Notes: generated from the letters alone by a model not told the origin. Numbered from the stretch's first letter, positions 7,197 to 14,984 are shown. The stretch is 24,485 bases of DNA from an uncultured Clostridia bacterium (GCA_934121905.1 CAKOVI010000014.1:1-24485); one strand, 5' to 3'. Numbers and translations are program-made.

Positions 7197-8252
7197 ATGG
7201 ACTATCGTACAATCAACAACTATGCAGCTAACATTATCCGGTCTTTTGACAAAAATTCCGGAAAAGAAGTATTACAGTATGCAGTAGGTGGCTTACTTTA
7301 TATGCCTGGCACTAACACTAAAATAGCAAGAAAAATTCTTACTAAGGAAGATTCAAATATGAAGTCTATGGTTCTTTGCCTTGAAGATTCTATTGGTGAT
7401 AGCATTGTTGAACAGGCAGAAGAGTGCGTAAAAAACACTTTATTAGAGCTTAAATCCGCTATCGTTGCTGGAACATTCTCCATTTCTGAATTACCTTTAA
7501 TTTTTATTAGGGTAAGAGAAACTGGACAAATGACTAGACTTGTTCATAAATGTGGTAATGCAATCTCTATCATTACTGGTTTTGTGATTCCTAAATTTAA
7601 CAAAGAAAATGCTCTTAATTACATTAATGAATTTGAGCAGATTCTTGATAATGTGGAAACACCATTGTATCTTATGCCTATTGTTGAGAGCAGAGATGTA
7701 ATGTATAAGCCTACTCGTTTAGAGAACCTTTGCTACATTTATAAAGTATTAAAACCTATTTCTGACAATGTTCTATGTATTCGCGTTGGCGGGACTGACT
7801 TCTGTAATATTTATGGTATTAGAAGACCTATCAATGCAAGCATTTGGGATATTGGTGTTGTTTCGGATTGCATTTCCGACATCATTAATATTTTTGCAAC
7901 TGACTATGTAGTATCTGGACCGACTTGGGAATTCTTTGAGAATAAAGAAAATGTTGCCGATACTTCTTGGGTAGATGGATTGAAAAAAGAACTTTTCCTT
8001 GATAGATTGAATGGAATCATTGGAAAAACATGTATTCATCCCACACAAGTTCCTTTTATTCAGCAATCTCTTATTGTATCTGAGTCTGATTATAATAACG
8101 CTCTTCAGGTGTTAAGTATGTCCTCTCAGAGCTTTGTAGGTGTAAAAAAGGGAACTAGCGGAAACCAGATGAACGAATCTAAAACCCATATTAATTGGGC
8201 AAAAAAGATTCTTACTTTATCAGGTATTTATGGAATCAAAAAAGACAATTAA
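7197..8252 (+). CDS. CitE-like HpcH/HpaI aldolase of the Ter biosynthetic module
   Basis: The 351-residue protein is a TIM-barrel lyase of the HpcH/HpaI-citrate lyase beta family. Visible motifs: GGLLYMPG at 31-38 (substrate/CoA loop), CLEDS at 61-65 (metal-binding acidic pair), Arg in IFIRVRE, Glu164 in PIVES (second metal ligand), GGTD at 198-201 and GKTCIHPTQ at 276-284, so the active site looks intact. In Ter-linked operons this enzyme is predicted to help build a nucleoside-like metabolite; the substrate is unknown. A strong AAGGAAA site precedes the ATG. It is first of four plus-strand genes; the next start follows its stop by 13 bases. Confidence 0.85.
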   Translation: MDYRTINNYAANIIRSFDKNSGKEVLQYAVGGLLYMPGTNTKIARKILTKEDSNMKSMVLCLEDSIGDSIVEQAEECVKNTLLELKSAIVAGTFSISELPLIFIRVRETGQMTRLVHKCGNAISIITGFVIPKFNKENALNYINEFEQILDNVETPLYLMPIVESRDVMYKPTRLENLCYIYKVLKPISDNVLCIRVGGTDFCNIYGIRRPINASIWDIGVVSDCISDIINIFATDYVVSGPTWEFFENKENVADTSWVDGLKKELFLDRLNGIIGKTCIHPTQVPFIQQSLIVSESDYNNALQVLSMSSQSFVGVKKGTSGNQMNESKTHINWAKKILTLSGIYGIKKDN

Positions 8253-8265
8253 GGAGAATCTATTT

Positions 8266-9453
8266 ATGAATGATAATGTTTTAACACTTGACAATTTTGT
8301 TACTGTTACTCAAAACAACAGTACAATTTATGCCCCCTCTGATATTGTTAATATTTGCAAGCGTATGAATAATCCTAAACGGGATTTCTTGTTTGTAAAT
8401 TCCTTGCAGGGGAAACATCTTCATGTTGAACCTTCTAAAACTTTTACTCTCTTTGAAGAGTTAGTTAAGGAAATCAAAAAATCCATCCCTATTAGTGAAA
8501 AAATTGTTGTTATTGGTTTCGCAGAAACGGCAACAGCAATCGGACATTTTATCGCAAGTTCATTACCTAATTGCATTTATTATATGCAAACTACTAGAGA
8601 GCCTATTCCAAATGCTAAATCTCTTTTAGATTTTAAGGAAGAACACTCTCACGCTACAGAACAGTTTTTATATGGCTCTGTCGAAAATTTGATGAATTGC
8701 AATCGAATCATTTTCGTTGACGATGAGATTTCTACTGGTAATACTGTATTAAATTTTATTCGTGAAATCGAATCAGTTGGTATTCATACCAAATATGGTG
8801 TTGCAACACTTCTGAATTGGCAGAATGATGAATGGGCTAATAAGTTTGTTACTCTAGAAATTGATGCCTACTTTGTTTTAAGAGGAAAATTAAGAGACCT
8901 AAAAGCAAAAGTACCTGTAAATATTTCCAATGAAGTAGTGAATTCAGAATTTTCTGGATTTATTCCCACTGTTCTTTCTATTAGTTGTGATTATTCAGAC
9001 TTTTATAAAGAAAGAATTGGTGGAAAACCTTATAATTTACAGGAATTCTCTGAAAACATCTATACTCAAATTGCTGGTCTTATTGATAGTTCTCTGCCAA
9101 ATAGCAAAGATACTGTTTTGGTTCTTGGAACAGAAGAATTTATGTTTACTCCTATGGTATTTGGAAAAATGCTTTGCGAAAAATTAAATGTAAATGTTCA
9201 GTTCCACGCAACTACAAGGAGTCCTATTGAAACTTCTTGTTCAGAGTTTTATGCTATTCATCAGCGCTATCCTATATCTAGTTGCTACAATGAAAAAAGA
9301 AATACTTTTATCTATAACTTAAAAAAATATGATAAGGTATATATTATTACCGATGTATATCCATCTTATAGTTTTATGAAAGATATTTCTTCTGCTCTTG
9401 TATCTGCTGGGTGTTCGCTTGAAGACATTTTAATTATTACTTTGAAAGGGTAA
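8266..9453 (+). CDS. Phosphoribosyltransferase with C-terminal TRSP domain
   Basis: An upstream ATG at 8230 overlaps the aldolase gene, but the AAGGAG at 8250-8255 sits properly before the ATG at 8266, giving 395 residues. The N-terminal half is a type I PRTase fold: VVIGFAETATAIG at 81-93 and the PRPP-binding loop VDDEISTGNT at 151-160. RGKLRDLKAKVP follows, and the C-terminal third (LGTEEFMFTPMVFGKML, then HATTRSPIE) is the TRSP domain that accompanies this PRTase in Ter operons. It is predicted to attach a phosphoribosyl group to a base-like precursor. The acceptor is unknown. Gene order and tight spacing with the StiP-like gene support a shared pathway. Confidence 0.85.
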   Translation: MNDNVLTLDNFVTVTQNNSTIYAPSDIVNICKRMNNPKRDFLFVNSLQGKHLHVEPSKTFTLFEELVKEIKKSIPISEKIVVIGFAETATAIGHFIASSLPNCIYYMQTTREPIPNAKSLLDFKEEHSHATEQFLYGSVENLMNCNRIIFVDDEISTGNTVLNFIREIESVGIHTKYGVATLLNWQNDEWANKFVTLEIDAYFVLRGKLRDLKAKVPVNISNEVVNSEFSGFIPTVLSISCDYSDFYKERIGGKPYNLQEFSENIYTQIAGLIDSSLPNSKDTVLVLGTEEFMFTPMVFGKMLCEKLNVNVQFHATTRSPIETSCSEFYAIHQRYPISSCYNEKRNTFIYNLKKYDKVYIITDVYPSYSFMKDISSALVSAGCSLEDILIITLKG

Positions 9454-9463
9454 GGTGAAATAT

Positions 9464-10558
9464 ATGGATTTAGTAAAATCAAGTTATCGGAGTGAGGATG
9501 TAACAATTCTCCTGAAAGACATTTCTGGGCTTATTACTCCTCTTCCTACTGAAGAAAGAGAGAAACTCAATCAATCCGGAATTCATTATTCCGAAATGTT
9601 GCCTCTTGAATATAAACCTACTGAAAAGTATATGGAGATATATAATGAGGCTTTAGAAACGCTTTCGTACAAGACTGCTAATGCTACTGCTATTCTTGCT
9701 GATAAATTATATGCAAAATATGGTGGCAACTTGGTTCTTGTATCTTTAGCTCGTGCTGGTACTCCTATCGGTATCCTTGTGAAACGCTTTTTAAAGCATA
9801 AGTATCATATTGAAGTACCTCATTATAGTATTTCTATTATTAGAGGTAAAGGTATTGATACTAATGCAATGACTTATATCGTTGATAAGCATGGTTCTTA
9901 TGGAATTCAGTTTATTGACGGTTGGATTGGAAAAGGAGCTATTAATGGTGTATTATATGAGGCTTGCGAGTCATTGAAGTCTTCTGATTTAAAGTTTGCA
10001 GACCTTGATGCTACACTTGCAGTTCTTTCTGATCCCGCATTCATTACTGAGTTATGTGGCACTCATGAGGATTTTCTCATTCCAAGTGCATGTTTAAACT
10101 CTACTGTTAGCGGATTAATCAGTCGAACATTTTTAAGAGATGATATTATCTCTCCTGCTGATTTTCATGGTGCTGTGTACTATGGAGAACTCCAAGCTGA
10201 AGATAAATCAAATGAGTTCATTGATACTGTAAGTGGTTATTTTGATAATATTGATTATAATTATTTTAATGCTACACTTATTTTCAATGATACTGGCAGA
10301 ACTGGTATGAATGAAGTAACTGAGATTGCAAGAGATTTTGGATTGTCTGATATTTCAAAAATCAAACCTGGTGTCGGTGAAACTACTAGAGTATTACTCA
10401 GAAGGGTTCCTTACTGTATTCTTGTGAGAAGTTTTAGTAACATTGACAACTTTCCACATATTCGTAGATTATGTGAGGAAAAAAATATTCCTATTAAAGA
10501 ATATCCTCTCAAAATGTATAATGTATGTGGAATCATCAAGAATTTATCGGATGTTTAA
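9464..10558 (+). CDS. StiP/PRTase_1 protein with C-terminal PELOTA RNA-binding domain
   Basis: The ATG at 9464 is preferred because AAGGTG lies 6 bases upstream; a GTG at 9455 would add three residues. The 364-residue protein starts with a second, divergent PRTase-like domain (LVSLARAGTPIG at 92-103, IDGWIGKGAI at 151-160), called a StiP cysteine-protease domain in some databases. CGTH at 198-201 and Cys210 are candidate active-site residues in that view. The end (about 295-360: KPGVGETTRVLLRRVPYCILVRS) is the L7Ae-like PELOTA domain, expected to bind RNA. It starts 10 bases after the previous stop. Whether it is a transferase, a protease or both is unsettled. Confidence 0.82.
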   Translation: MDLVKSSYRSEDVTILLKDISGLITPLPTEEREKLNQSGIHYSEMLPLEYKPTEKYMEIYNEALETLSYKTANATAILADKLYAKYGGNLVLVSLARAGTPIGILVKRFLKHKYHIEVPHYSISIIRGKGIDTNAMTYIVDKHGSYGIQFIDGWIGKGAINGVLYEACESLKSSDLKFADLDATLAVLSDPAFITELCGTHEDFLIPSACLNSTVSGLISRTFLRDDIISPADFHGAVYYGELQAEDKSNEFIDTVSGYFDNIDYNYFNATLIFNDTGRTGMNEVTEIARDFGLSDISKIKPGVGETTRVLLRRVPYCILVRSFSNIDNFPHIRRLCEEKNIPIKEYPLKMYNVCGIIKNLSDV

Positions 10559-10570
10559 AGAGGTGAATTA

Positions 10571-11326
10571 ATGATATTAGCAACAGACTTAGACAACACA
10601 ATGATATTTTCTCATAGGCGTGTTTCTGGTAAAGAAAATCAACTTTGCTGTGTGGAGTATTATAATGGTAAACCTGTTACTTACATGACTCAAACAGCCA
10701 TAGAAATGCTTAATTTATTATTAAGTAAGATCTTTGTAATTCCAGTAACAACTCGTTCTATATCTCAGTTTGAACGAATCGAAATTTTCAGTTCTACTGA
10801 ATATTCTATTGTAGACAATGGAGGAACCATACTTCATAGTGGTACTGTGCAACCCGATTGGGAAAATTATATTAATAAAATCTTAGAAAAATATGATTTA
10901 GAAAGGACTCTTGAAATTTTTAAAAATTTACCCGGGTTGATTTCTACTCCTAGAATTGTGAATCAAAAATTTCTGTTCGCAAAATCTGATGATGTTGCAT
11001 TGTGTAAAGCATATTTAAAATGTAAATTAGATACAAAAATTTGGCAAGTTTCTTTTCAGGGCAAAAAGGTTTATGCGATTCCAATGGAAATCACTAAAGG
11101 AAATGCTTTAAGATTTATTTGTGAAAACTTAATTCCTAATAATCAGCCGATTGTATCTGCTGGTGATAGTAATTTAGATATGTCTATGTTAGACTACTCT
11201 AATTATAGCATTATTCCAAGTGACTCTAGTCTTTCTGCTCTAAATATTAATGGATATATCAAGACAGGAGAAGGTATTTATGCAGCCGATGCTATATTGA
11301 AATTGGTTATTGATTTATTCCATTAA
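10571..11326 (+). CDS. HAD-superfamily phosphatase of the Ter biosynthetic module
   Basis: The 251-residue protein has all four HAD motifs: DLDNT with Asp6 and Asp8 (nucleophile and acid/base), VTTRS near 59-63, the Lys in ITKGNAL, and AGDSNLDMSML with the metal-binding acidic residues. The insert between motifs II and III is the size of a type-II (Cof-like) cap, as in sucrose-phosphate-phosphatase-like enzymes. It probably removes a phosphate from the product of the upstream transferases. AGAGGTG precedes the ATG, which follows the StiP-like gene by 12 bases. It is the last gene of the operon and is followed by a strong terminator. Confidence 0.88.
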   Translation: MILATDLDNTMIFSHRRVSGKENQLCCVEYYNGKPVTYMTQTAIEMLNLLLSKIFVIPVTTRSISQFERIEIFSSTEYSIVDNGGTILHSGTVQPDWENYINKILEKYDLERTLEIFKNLPGLISTPRIVNQKFLFAKSDDVALCKAYLKCKLDTKIWQVSFQGKKVYAIPMEITKGNALRFICENLIPNNQPIVSAGDSNLDMSMLDYSNYSIIPSDSSLSALNINGYIKTGEGIYAADAILKLVIDLFH

Positions 11327-11338
11327 TCTTAAAATGAG

Positions 11339-11385
11339 AAAACCCCACGGAGCAGTTTAAACTACTCTGTGGGGTTTTCTTTTTA
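11339..11385. terminator. Bidirectional terminator between the HAD and telA genes
   Basis: AAAACCCCAC...GTGGGGTTTT forms a long GC-rich stem around a TTTAAA-centred loop, with one G-U pair. The plus strand continues with CTTTTTAT and the minus strand with TCTCATTTT, so it can end both the plus-strand biosynthetic operon and the minus-strand telA transcript. Confidence 0.9.
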
Positions 11386-11462
11386 TTCTATAATGATTTT
11401 TTAGCTTTTCTTATCTTCCTTTTGTCCTCCTTGATCTGAAGAATTATCATTATAATACTTAG

Positions 11463-11494
11463 GTGAACCTCAACATCTTAGTACGATGGTTCAC
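11463..11494. repeat. Inverted repeat downstream of telA
   Basis: GTGAACC (11463-11469) and GGTTCAC (11488-11494) are perfectly complementary across 18 bases. There is no T-run, so it is not a classical terminator. It may shape the 3' end of the telA transcript. I see no gene between this repeat and the bidirectional terminator. Confidence 0.4.
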
Positions 11495-11513
11495 ACTATC
11501 TTACAGCGATTGA

Positions 11514-12596
11514 TTAGTTCAAATTAGTATACTTCACAATCGCATCTTTGAGTTCAGCTTCATTTGCACGAAGCTGCTTAGCACCTTCTTCTCTGGATGT
11601 AATAGCTTTCTGTGCAATCTCATAAGATCCACTCAGGGTATCAATCAGGTTCTGGTTAACCGTATTGATGGTTTCAATATCAATAACGCCCCTTTCAACT
11701 GCCTGTGCAGCCTCAAGAGCCAGCTGTTTGTTCATCTGAGAGTTTGCAATAAGCATTGCATTTGTAGCATCCTTAACAGCATTGACAGCATTCAGTCCTT
11801 CTCTTACTACCTGCATACCAAGAGCAACCGCCATCTGCGATTTCCAAAGTGGAATTGCAGTAACAATAGTAGTCTTAATGCTCTCAGAAACTTCGTCAGC
11901 ACTCTTCTGGATATTACGAATCTGAGGAGCCTGCTGAATTGCCATGGTTCGAGTCAACTTCAAATCGTAAAGTCTTCTTTCAAATCTGACAATATCATCA
12001 TTGAAATCAGATGCTTTCTGCACCTCCATCAAATCACCAGAAGACTGTGCTTCCTGTTGCATAACAGCAAGTTTCTGCTTTTCTTCTTCTAACGCCTGTT
12101 CACCTGCATAGATAACCATAGTCAGGAATTCATACATAGAACGGTTCTCATCATACATAACATCAAAGTTACGAGAAACCTGGCTAAGTGCCATGTCCTT
12201 TTTCTGTAATTCCTTTACTACCGTATCCATATTGTCAGCCAAAGATTTATACTTTGTCTGCAATGTCTGAATCTTGGATTTCTGCTTTCTCAAAAAAGCA
12301 AAGAAACCAGTATCTTCTTTGTTGCAAACTGCTTTATAGCCATTGATGTCACCAATAACTCTTGTAAGCACTTCTCCTGCCTCTCCAACCTCAGTTGTTC
12401 CAACTCCCTGAAGAATAGAGTCAGAGAACTTTCCGATAGAAGCCTGCTCTTCTCGACCATACGCGATAACTTTTCCTTTATCGTGCATATCGATGCTGGC
12501 TTTTAAGTCGGATACTCTCCGAGCAACTTCAGGTGTCATTCTTTGTGCATAAGTTGCAGGTAATGAAAGTTCCTGCTGCATTACCATTTCTTCCAT
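11514..12596 (-). CDS. telA: TelA family toxic-anion/tellurite resistance protein
   Basis: The 360-residue protein matches the TelA/KlaA family throughout: VGEAGEVLTRVIGDINGY near 69-86, FFAFLRKQKSKIQTLQTKY, MYDENRSMYEFLTMVIYAGE, and the most conserved part AIPLWKSQMAVALGMQ. It is almost entirely helical, with coiled-coil stretches at about 100-140 and 165-215, and has no membrane segment or signal. The family is linked genetically to resistance to tellurite, lantibiotics and cell-wall antibiotics; its biochemistry is unknown. It lies 98 bases after the terD gene on the same strand, behind a terminator hairpin, so expression may depend on read-through. A CAGGAGG site precedes the ATG. Base composition is richer in GC than the flanks. 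Confidence 0.9.
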   Translation of the reverse strand: MEEMVMQQELSLPATYAQRMTPEVARRVSDLKASIDMHDKGKVIAYGREEQASIGKFSDSILQGVGTTEVGEAGEVLTRVIGDINGYKAVCNKEDTGFFAFLRKQKSKIQTLQTKYKSLADNMDTVVKELQKKDMALSQVSRNFDVMYDENRSMYEFLTMVIYAGEQALEEEKQKLAVMQQEAQSSGDLMEVQKASDFNDDIVRFERRLYDLKLTRTMAIQQAPQIRNIQKSADEVSESIKTTIVTAIPLWKSQMAVALGMQVVREGLNAVNAVKDATNAMLIANSQMNKQLALEAAQAVERGVIDIETINTVNQNLIDTLSGSYEIAQKAITSREEGAKQLRANEAELKDAIVKYTNLN

Positions 12597-12630
12597 GAAA
12601 TAATCCTCCTGTGGTTTTTTTTGAAGAAAA

Positions 12631-12660
12631 GCACCCCACCTGCATAAGCAAATGGGGTGC
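12631..12660 (-). terminator. Terminator or attenuating hairpin between terD and telA
   Basis: GCACCCCA (12631-12638) pairs with TGGGGTGC (12653-12660), and the minus strand continues with TTTTCTTC. Its position between two genes of one pathway suggests partial termination, lowering telA relative to terD. No separate telA promoter is obvious. Confidence 0.75.
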
Positions 12661-12694
12661 CAGTTCTTGAGTTACTTAGCTATGCTGCAATTAA

Positions 12695-13273
12695 TTATGC
12701 AACATCAATGCCATACTCACGGCAGAGGTCAACCAATTCCTTGGCATAGCCTTCGCCCACAGCCTTGAACTTCCACTCGCCGGAAGCCTTGTAAATCTCT
12801 GCGAAAACAACAGAAGTCTGGATAGAGAAATCCTCGCCGAGGTCATATCTCAGAATCTCTTCGCCGTTCTCGGTGTTGACCATATGGATGAACGCATTGT
12901 CCACCAGGCCGAAGTTCTGGTTGTTCGCCTTAGCCTCATAGATAGTGACTACGATGACGATGTTCTCAACATTGTCAGCGATATTGCCGAACTTGATGAA
13001 CGCAGTTTCATCATCACCATCACCAACGCCGGTGCGGTTGTCGCCAGAGTGCTTAACAGCCTGCTCAGGATCTTCGAGGTTGTGGTAGAAAATCATGTGA
13101 TTCTCATCCACACAACGCTTGTTCTTGTCACACTCGAAAATCACGAGGTCGAGGTCAAAATCCGCGCTGCCCTGGTATCTGTTGGTATCCCAACCCAATC
13201 CAATCATAGCCTCTTTCAGTCCAGTATCCTTGGTCAGGTTAACCCGACCGCCTTTAGTTAATGTAACTGCCAT
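12695..13273 (-). CDS. terD: TerD family calcium-binding stress protein, copy 1
   Basis: The 192-residue protein is a single TerD domain. It has the N-terminal LTKGGRVNLTK, the GLGWD motif at 25-29, DFDLDLVIFECD and the acidic calcium loop GDNRTGVGDGDDE at 77-89, followed by the two-strand end with RYDLGEDFSIQTSVVFAEIYK and GEWKFKAVGEG. TerD proteins bind Ca2+ through these acidic residues and belong to the tellurite/chemical stress response. It is cytoplasmic, with no signal peptide. AGGAGG precedes the ATG. It lies 41 bases after the second terD copy and shares its promoter. It is the most GC-rich gene in the window (one 60-base line counts 36 G+C), far above the flanks. Confidence 0.95.
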   Translation of the reverse strand: MAVTLTKGGRVNLTKDTGLKEAMIGLGWDTNRYQGSADFDLDLVIFECDKNKRCVDENHMIFYHNLEDPEQAVKHSGDNRTGVGDGDDETAFIKFGNIADNVENIVIVVTIYEAKANNQNFGLVDNAFIHMVNTENGEEILRYDLGEDFSIQTSVVFAEIYKASGEWKFKAVGEGYAKELVDLCREYGIDVA

Positions 13274-13314
13274 TTTAGTTTCCTCCTGTTAATAAAATTT
13301 TTTGAAAAATGCAG

Positions 13315-13884
13315 TTAGTTGCATTTCATAGCAACCATTTCCTGGATATTGGCAACCTTAACACCTTCACCGATTGCCTTAAACTTCCATTCGCCATTGT
13401 GACGATAGAGGTCTGCGACAAAGATGCCGGTTTTGTCGTTAAAATTGCCATCCACATCGTAGCGGACCAACTCCTTGCCGGAGTCCAAATCAGACGCATG
13501 AACAAAGCAATTCTTAACTTTGCCAAAATGCTGATGTCTGCTGTATGCAGAATAGATGTTGATAATGATTGCGAGTCTGCTGATATTGGCAGGAACCTTG
13601 TCCAGCTGAATTTCAATCTGCTCGTCATCGCCATCACCATCGCCGGTGAGATTGTCACCATAGTGCTTGATAGCACCAGAACGGTGCGAAAGAGCGCCAT
13701 AGTAAACAACACTTTCGTGTCGACCATTTTCATCAATGCAGATGACACTTGCATCAATGTCCATGTTCGAAGAACCGAAGAAGCCCTTCACAGGATCCCA
13801 GCCTAAGCCGATAAGAACCCGTTTCAGATTGGGAGCATCTTTTTTAAGGTTAACTCCCTGACCTTTTGTCAACTTTACAGACAT
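13315..13884 (-). CDS. terD: TerD family calcium-binding stress protein, copy 2
   Basis: This 189-residue TerD domain is first in the terD-terD-telA unit. It keeps LTKGQGVNLKK, GLGWD at 26-30, the MDIDASVICID strand and the acidic loop GDNLTGDGDGDDE at 76-88, then RYDVDGNF, GIFVADLYRH and GEWKFKAIGEG. The insert FFGSSN after the GLGWD motif differs from copy 1. The copies are clearly paralogous but well diverged, so the duplication is old and is probably inherited as a pair, as in other Ter operons. AAGGAGG lies 8 bases before the ATG. A long leader with several hairpins separates it from a good promoter. Confidence 0.95.
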   Translation of the reverse strand: MSVKLTKGQGVNLKKDAPNLKRVLIGLGWDPVKGFFGSSNMDIDASVICIDENGRHESVVYYGALSHRSGAIKHYGDNLTGDGDGDDEQIEIQLDKVPANISRLAIIINIYSAYSRHQHFGKVKNCFVHASDLDSGKELVRYDVDGNFNDKTGIFVADLYRHNGEWKFKAIGEGVKVANIQEMVAMKCN

Positions 13885-13924
13885 AGTGTTTTCCTCCTTG
13901 TGGTTATTAAAGATTGACTGTTCC

Positions 13925-13988
13925 TTTCATTGTACACAATGAAAATGAATTCTAAGTTGCTAGTTGCCTAGCTGCTAGTAATCCTAGC
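13925..13988 (-). ncRNA. Three-hairpin leader of the terD operon
   Basis: Reading the minus-strand RNA from its predicted 5' end: a GCTAG/CTAGC hairpin (13974-13988), a second one (13959-13972), then a perfect 8-bp stem TTTCATTG/CAATGAAA with a 4-base loop (13925-13944). The first begins about 7 bases after the expected start of transcription. The start codon is 41 bases after the last stem. Function unknown; mRNA stabilisation or protein binding are possible. Confidence 0.45.
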
Positions 13989-14001
13989 GTGTACATATAA
14001 T

Positions 14002-14030
14002 ATGATACCACAAATTTCCTTAAAAATCAA
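14002..14030 (-). promoter_or_regulatory. Sigma-A promoter of the terD-terD-telA unit
   Basis: The minus strand has TTGATT (14025-14030), a 17-base spacer and TATCAT (14002-14007). The start should fall near 13995. The -10 and start-site region closely matches the calcium ATPase promoter, and the TTTGTGG before the -10 matches the aldolase promoter. Confidence 0.75.
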
Positions 14031-14058
14031 GTATTATGTAATCTATTTTTGTAAAGAA

Positions 14059-14092
14059 AGAGTTGATACACATTTTACTGCATATCAACTCT
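14059..14092 (-). terminator. Terminator of the AIM24-family gene
   Basis: A perfect 10-bp stem (AGAGTTGATA/TATCAACTCT, 14-base loop) lies 17 bases after the stop codon; the minus strand continues with TTCTTTAC. The T-run is imperfect but position and stem are good. The terD promoter follows just downstream. Confidence 0.7.
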
Positions 14093-14108
14093 CCAATTTG
14101 TTCAATTT

Positions 14109-14783
14109 TTAATCAATTCCTATATGTATTCCTCCAACTCTTTCAGATGGTTGTATCAGCACCATTCCACCTCTGTTATTGAAGTTGAACATATAGGTTT
14201 CGCCTGAATGTTGCTTTATAAAAGTTTTCCAACTAATGTCTGTTTTTATTTGAGGATCACAACCTGTATGACAGATATAGGCATCTGGATCGCATGCACA
14301 TGGTGTTTCAAGTACAATTACATTTCCATTACTTACTACTGCAACTTGTGAATTGTTTGATTTTCCTCTTAAAACTGATGTAAACATTCCTCCTTGCGAT
14401 AACATTCCTCTGCCCATAAACTTTACATCATAATCACAATCGTAGAAAGCTAATAAATATTCAGATTCAACGGTTAATTCATCATTTCTCCCTAGATTAA
14501 GAATAGAAACATTTAAAGCATTTAAGGCATAGTATGTTTCAGATCTTCCATTTGGAATCACTCTTACAAGAGGAATATTTTCCCTAGTTAAATTTCTTCT
14601 AACTGAGCCCAATATAGCTTCACCTATAGAATTTCCAGGTCCAAATATCATCTTGTCAAAGCGATAATTAATTGGTGAAGAACCTGCTATCCAAGCACCT
14701 TTACGAATTATTAGTGGCTCATTTCCATTTCCATCGCAAATTGCTTTAAGTGACCGTTCTTCTTCAACATACAATTTGAACAT
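14109..14783 (-). CDS. AIM24 family protein (TIGR00266-like)
   Basis: The 224-residue protein is beta-rich with no membrane segment. It shows the AIM24 pattern: an N-terminal strand block ending in GSSPINYRFDKM, NIPLVRVIPNGRSETYYAL, the glycine-rich FMGRGMLSQGGMFTSVLRG near 122-140, and a C-terminal SWKTFIKQHSGETYMFNF with IQPSERVGG. Bacterial members are often found in Ter operons but have no proven function. Four cysteines and a histidine cluster at 162-175 (Cys162, Cys164, Cys171, His172, Cys175), which suggests a metal site or disulfide. It has its own consensus promoter and terminator. AAAGGGGTG precedes the ATG. Its base composition is lower in GC than terD. Confidence 0.82.
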   Translation of the reverse strand: MFKLYVEEERSLKAICDGNGNEPLIIRKGAWIAGSSPINYRFDKMIFGPGNSIGEAILGSVRRNLTRENIPLVRVIPNGRSETYYALNALNVSILNLGRNDELTVESEYLLAFYDCDYDVKFMGRGMLSQGGMFTSVLRGKSNNSQVAVVSNGNVIVLETPCACDPDAYICHTGCDPQIKTDISWKTFIKQHSGETYMFNFNNRGGMVLIQPSERVGGIHIGID

Positions 14784-14872
14784 GTAACACCCCTTTCAAA
14801 TAAAAAATGTTTGTTAGGTACATAAGAGTTTTTTGTGTCTGTTATTCAAATATCACAAAATCTCTATTCTCC

Positions 14873-14892
14873 AGATATTGATGCAAATATCT
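14873..14892 (-). ncRNA. 5'-proximal hairpin in the AIM24 gene leader
   Basis: A perfect 7-bp stem AGATATT/AATATCT with a 6-base loop lies about 6 bases after the predicted transcription start, at the head of a leader of about 115 bases. It resembles the 5' hairpins on the ATPase and terD transcripts in position, not sequence. Confidence 0.4.
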
Positions 14893-14904
14893 TTTGATTT
14901 TTAT

Positions 14905-14933
14905 ATTATACATTCTTTATTAAATTCTGTCAA
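14905..14933 (-). promoter_or_regulatory. Consensus sigma-A promoter of the AIM24 gene
   Basis: TTGACA (14928-14933), a 17-base spacer and TATAAT (14905-14910) on the minus strand match the consensus perfectly. The -35 lies directly after the terminator of the upstream 373-residue protein gene, so the two genes form separate units. Confidence 0.85.
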
Positions 14934-14939
14934 TTAACG

Positions 14940-14978
14940 ATAAAAGACTACATGGATATTTCACCATATAGCCTTTTA
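14940..14978 (-). terminator. Terminator of the 373-residue protein gene
   Basis: A long imperfect stem, ATAAAAG.CTA.ATGG with CCAT.TAG.CTTTTAT, starts 6 bases after the stop codon. The descending arm ends in CTTTTATCG, so the T-run is within the stem. The AIM24 promoter begins immediately after it. Confidence 0.6.
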
Positions 14979-14984
14979 TTCGAT

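Noticed and set aside
8230..8265. Upstream ATG for the PRTase-TRSP gene
   Set aside because: It lies inside the aldolase gene with no ribosome site, whereas the ATG at 8266 has AAGGAG at the right distance.
11461..11513. tRNA-like segment with GATTAGTTCAAATT after telA
   Set aside because: It resembles a T-arm by a few bases only; no acceptor stem, anticodon arm or D-arm can be folded around it.
12884..13806. Antisense ORFs in the two terD genes
   Set aside because: Same reason: shadows of GC-richer coding sequence. The minus-strand terD frames hold all family motifs.
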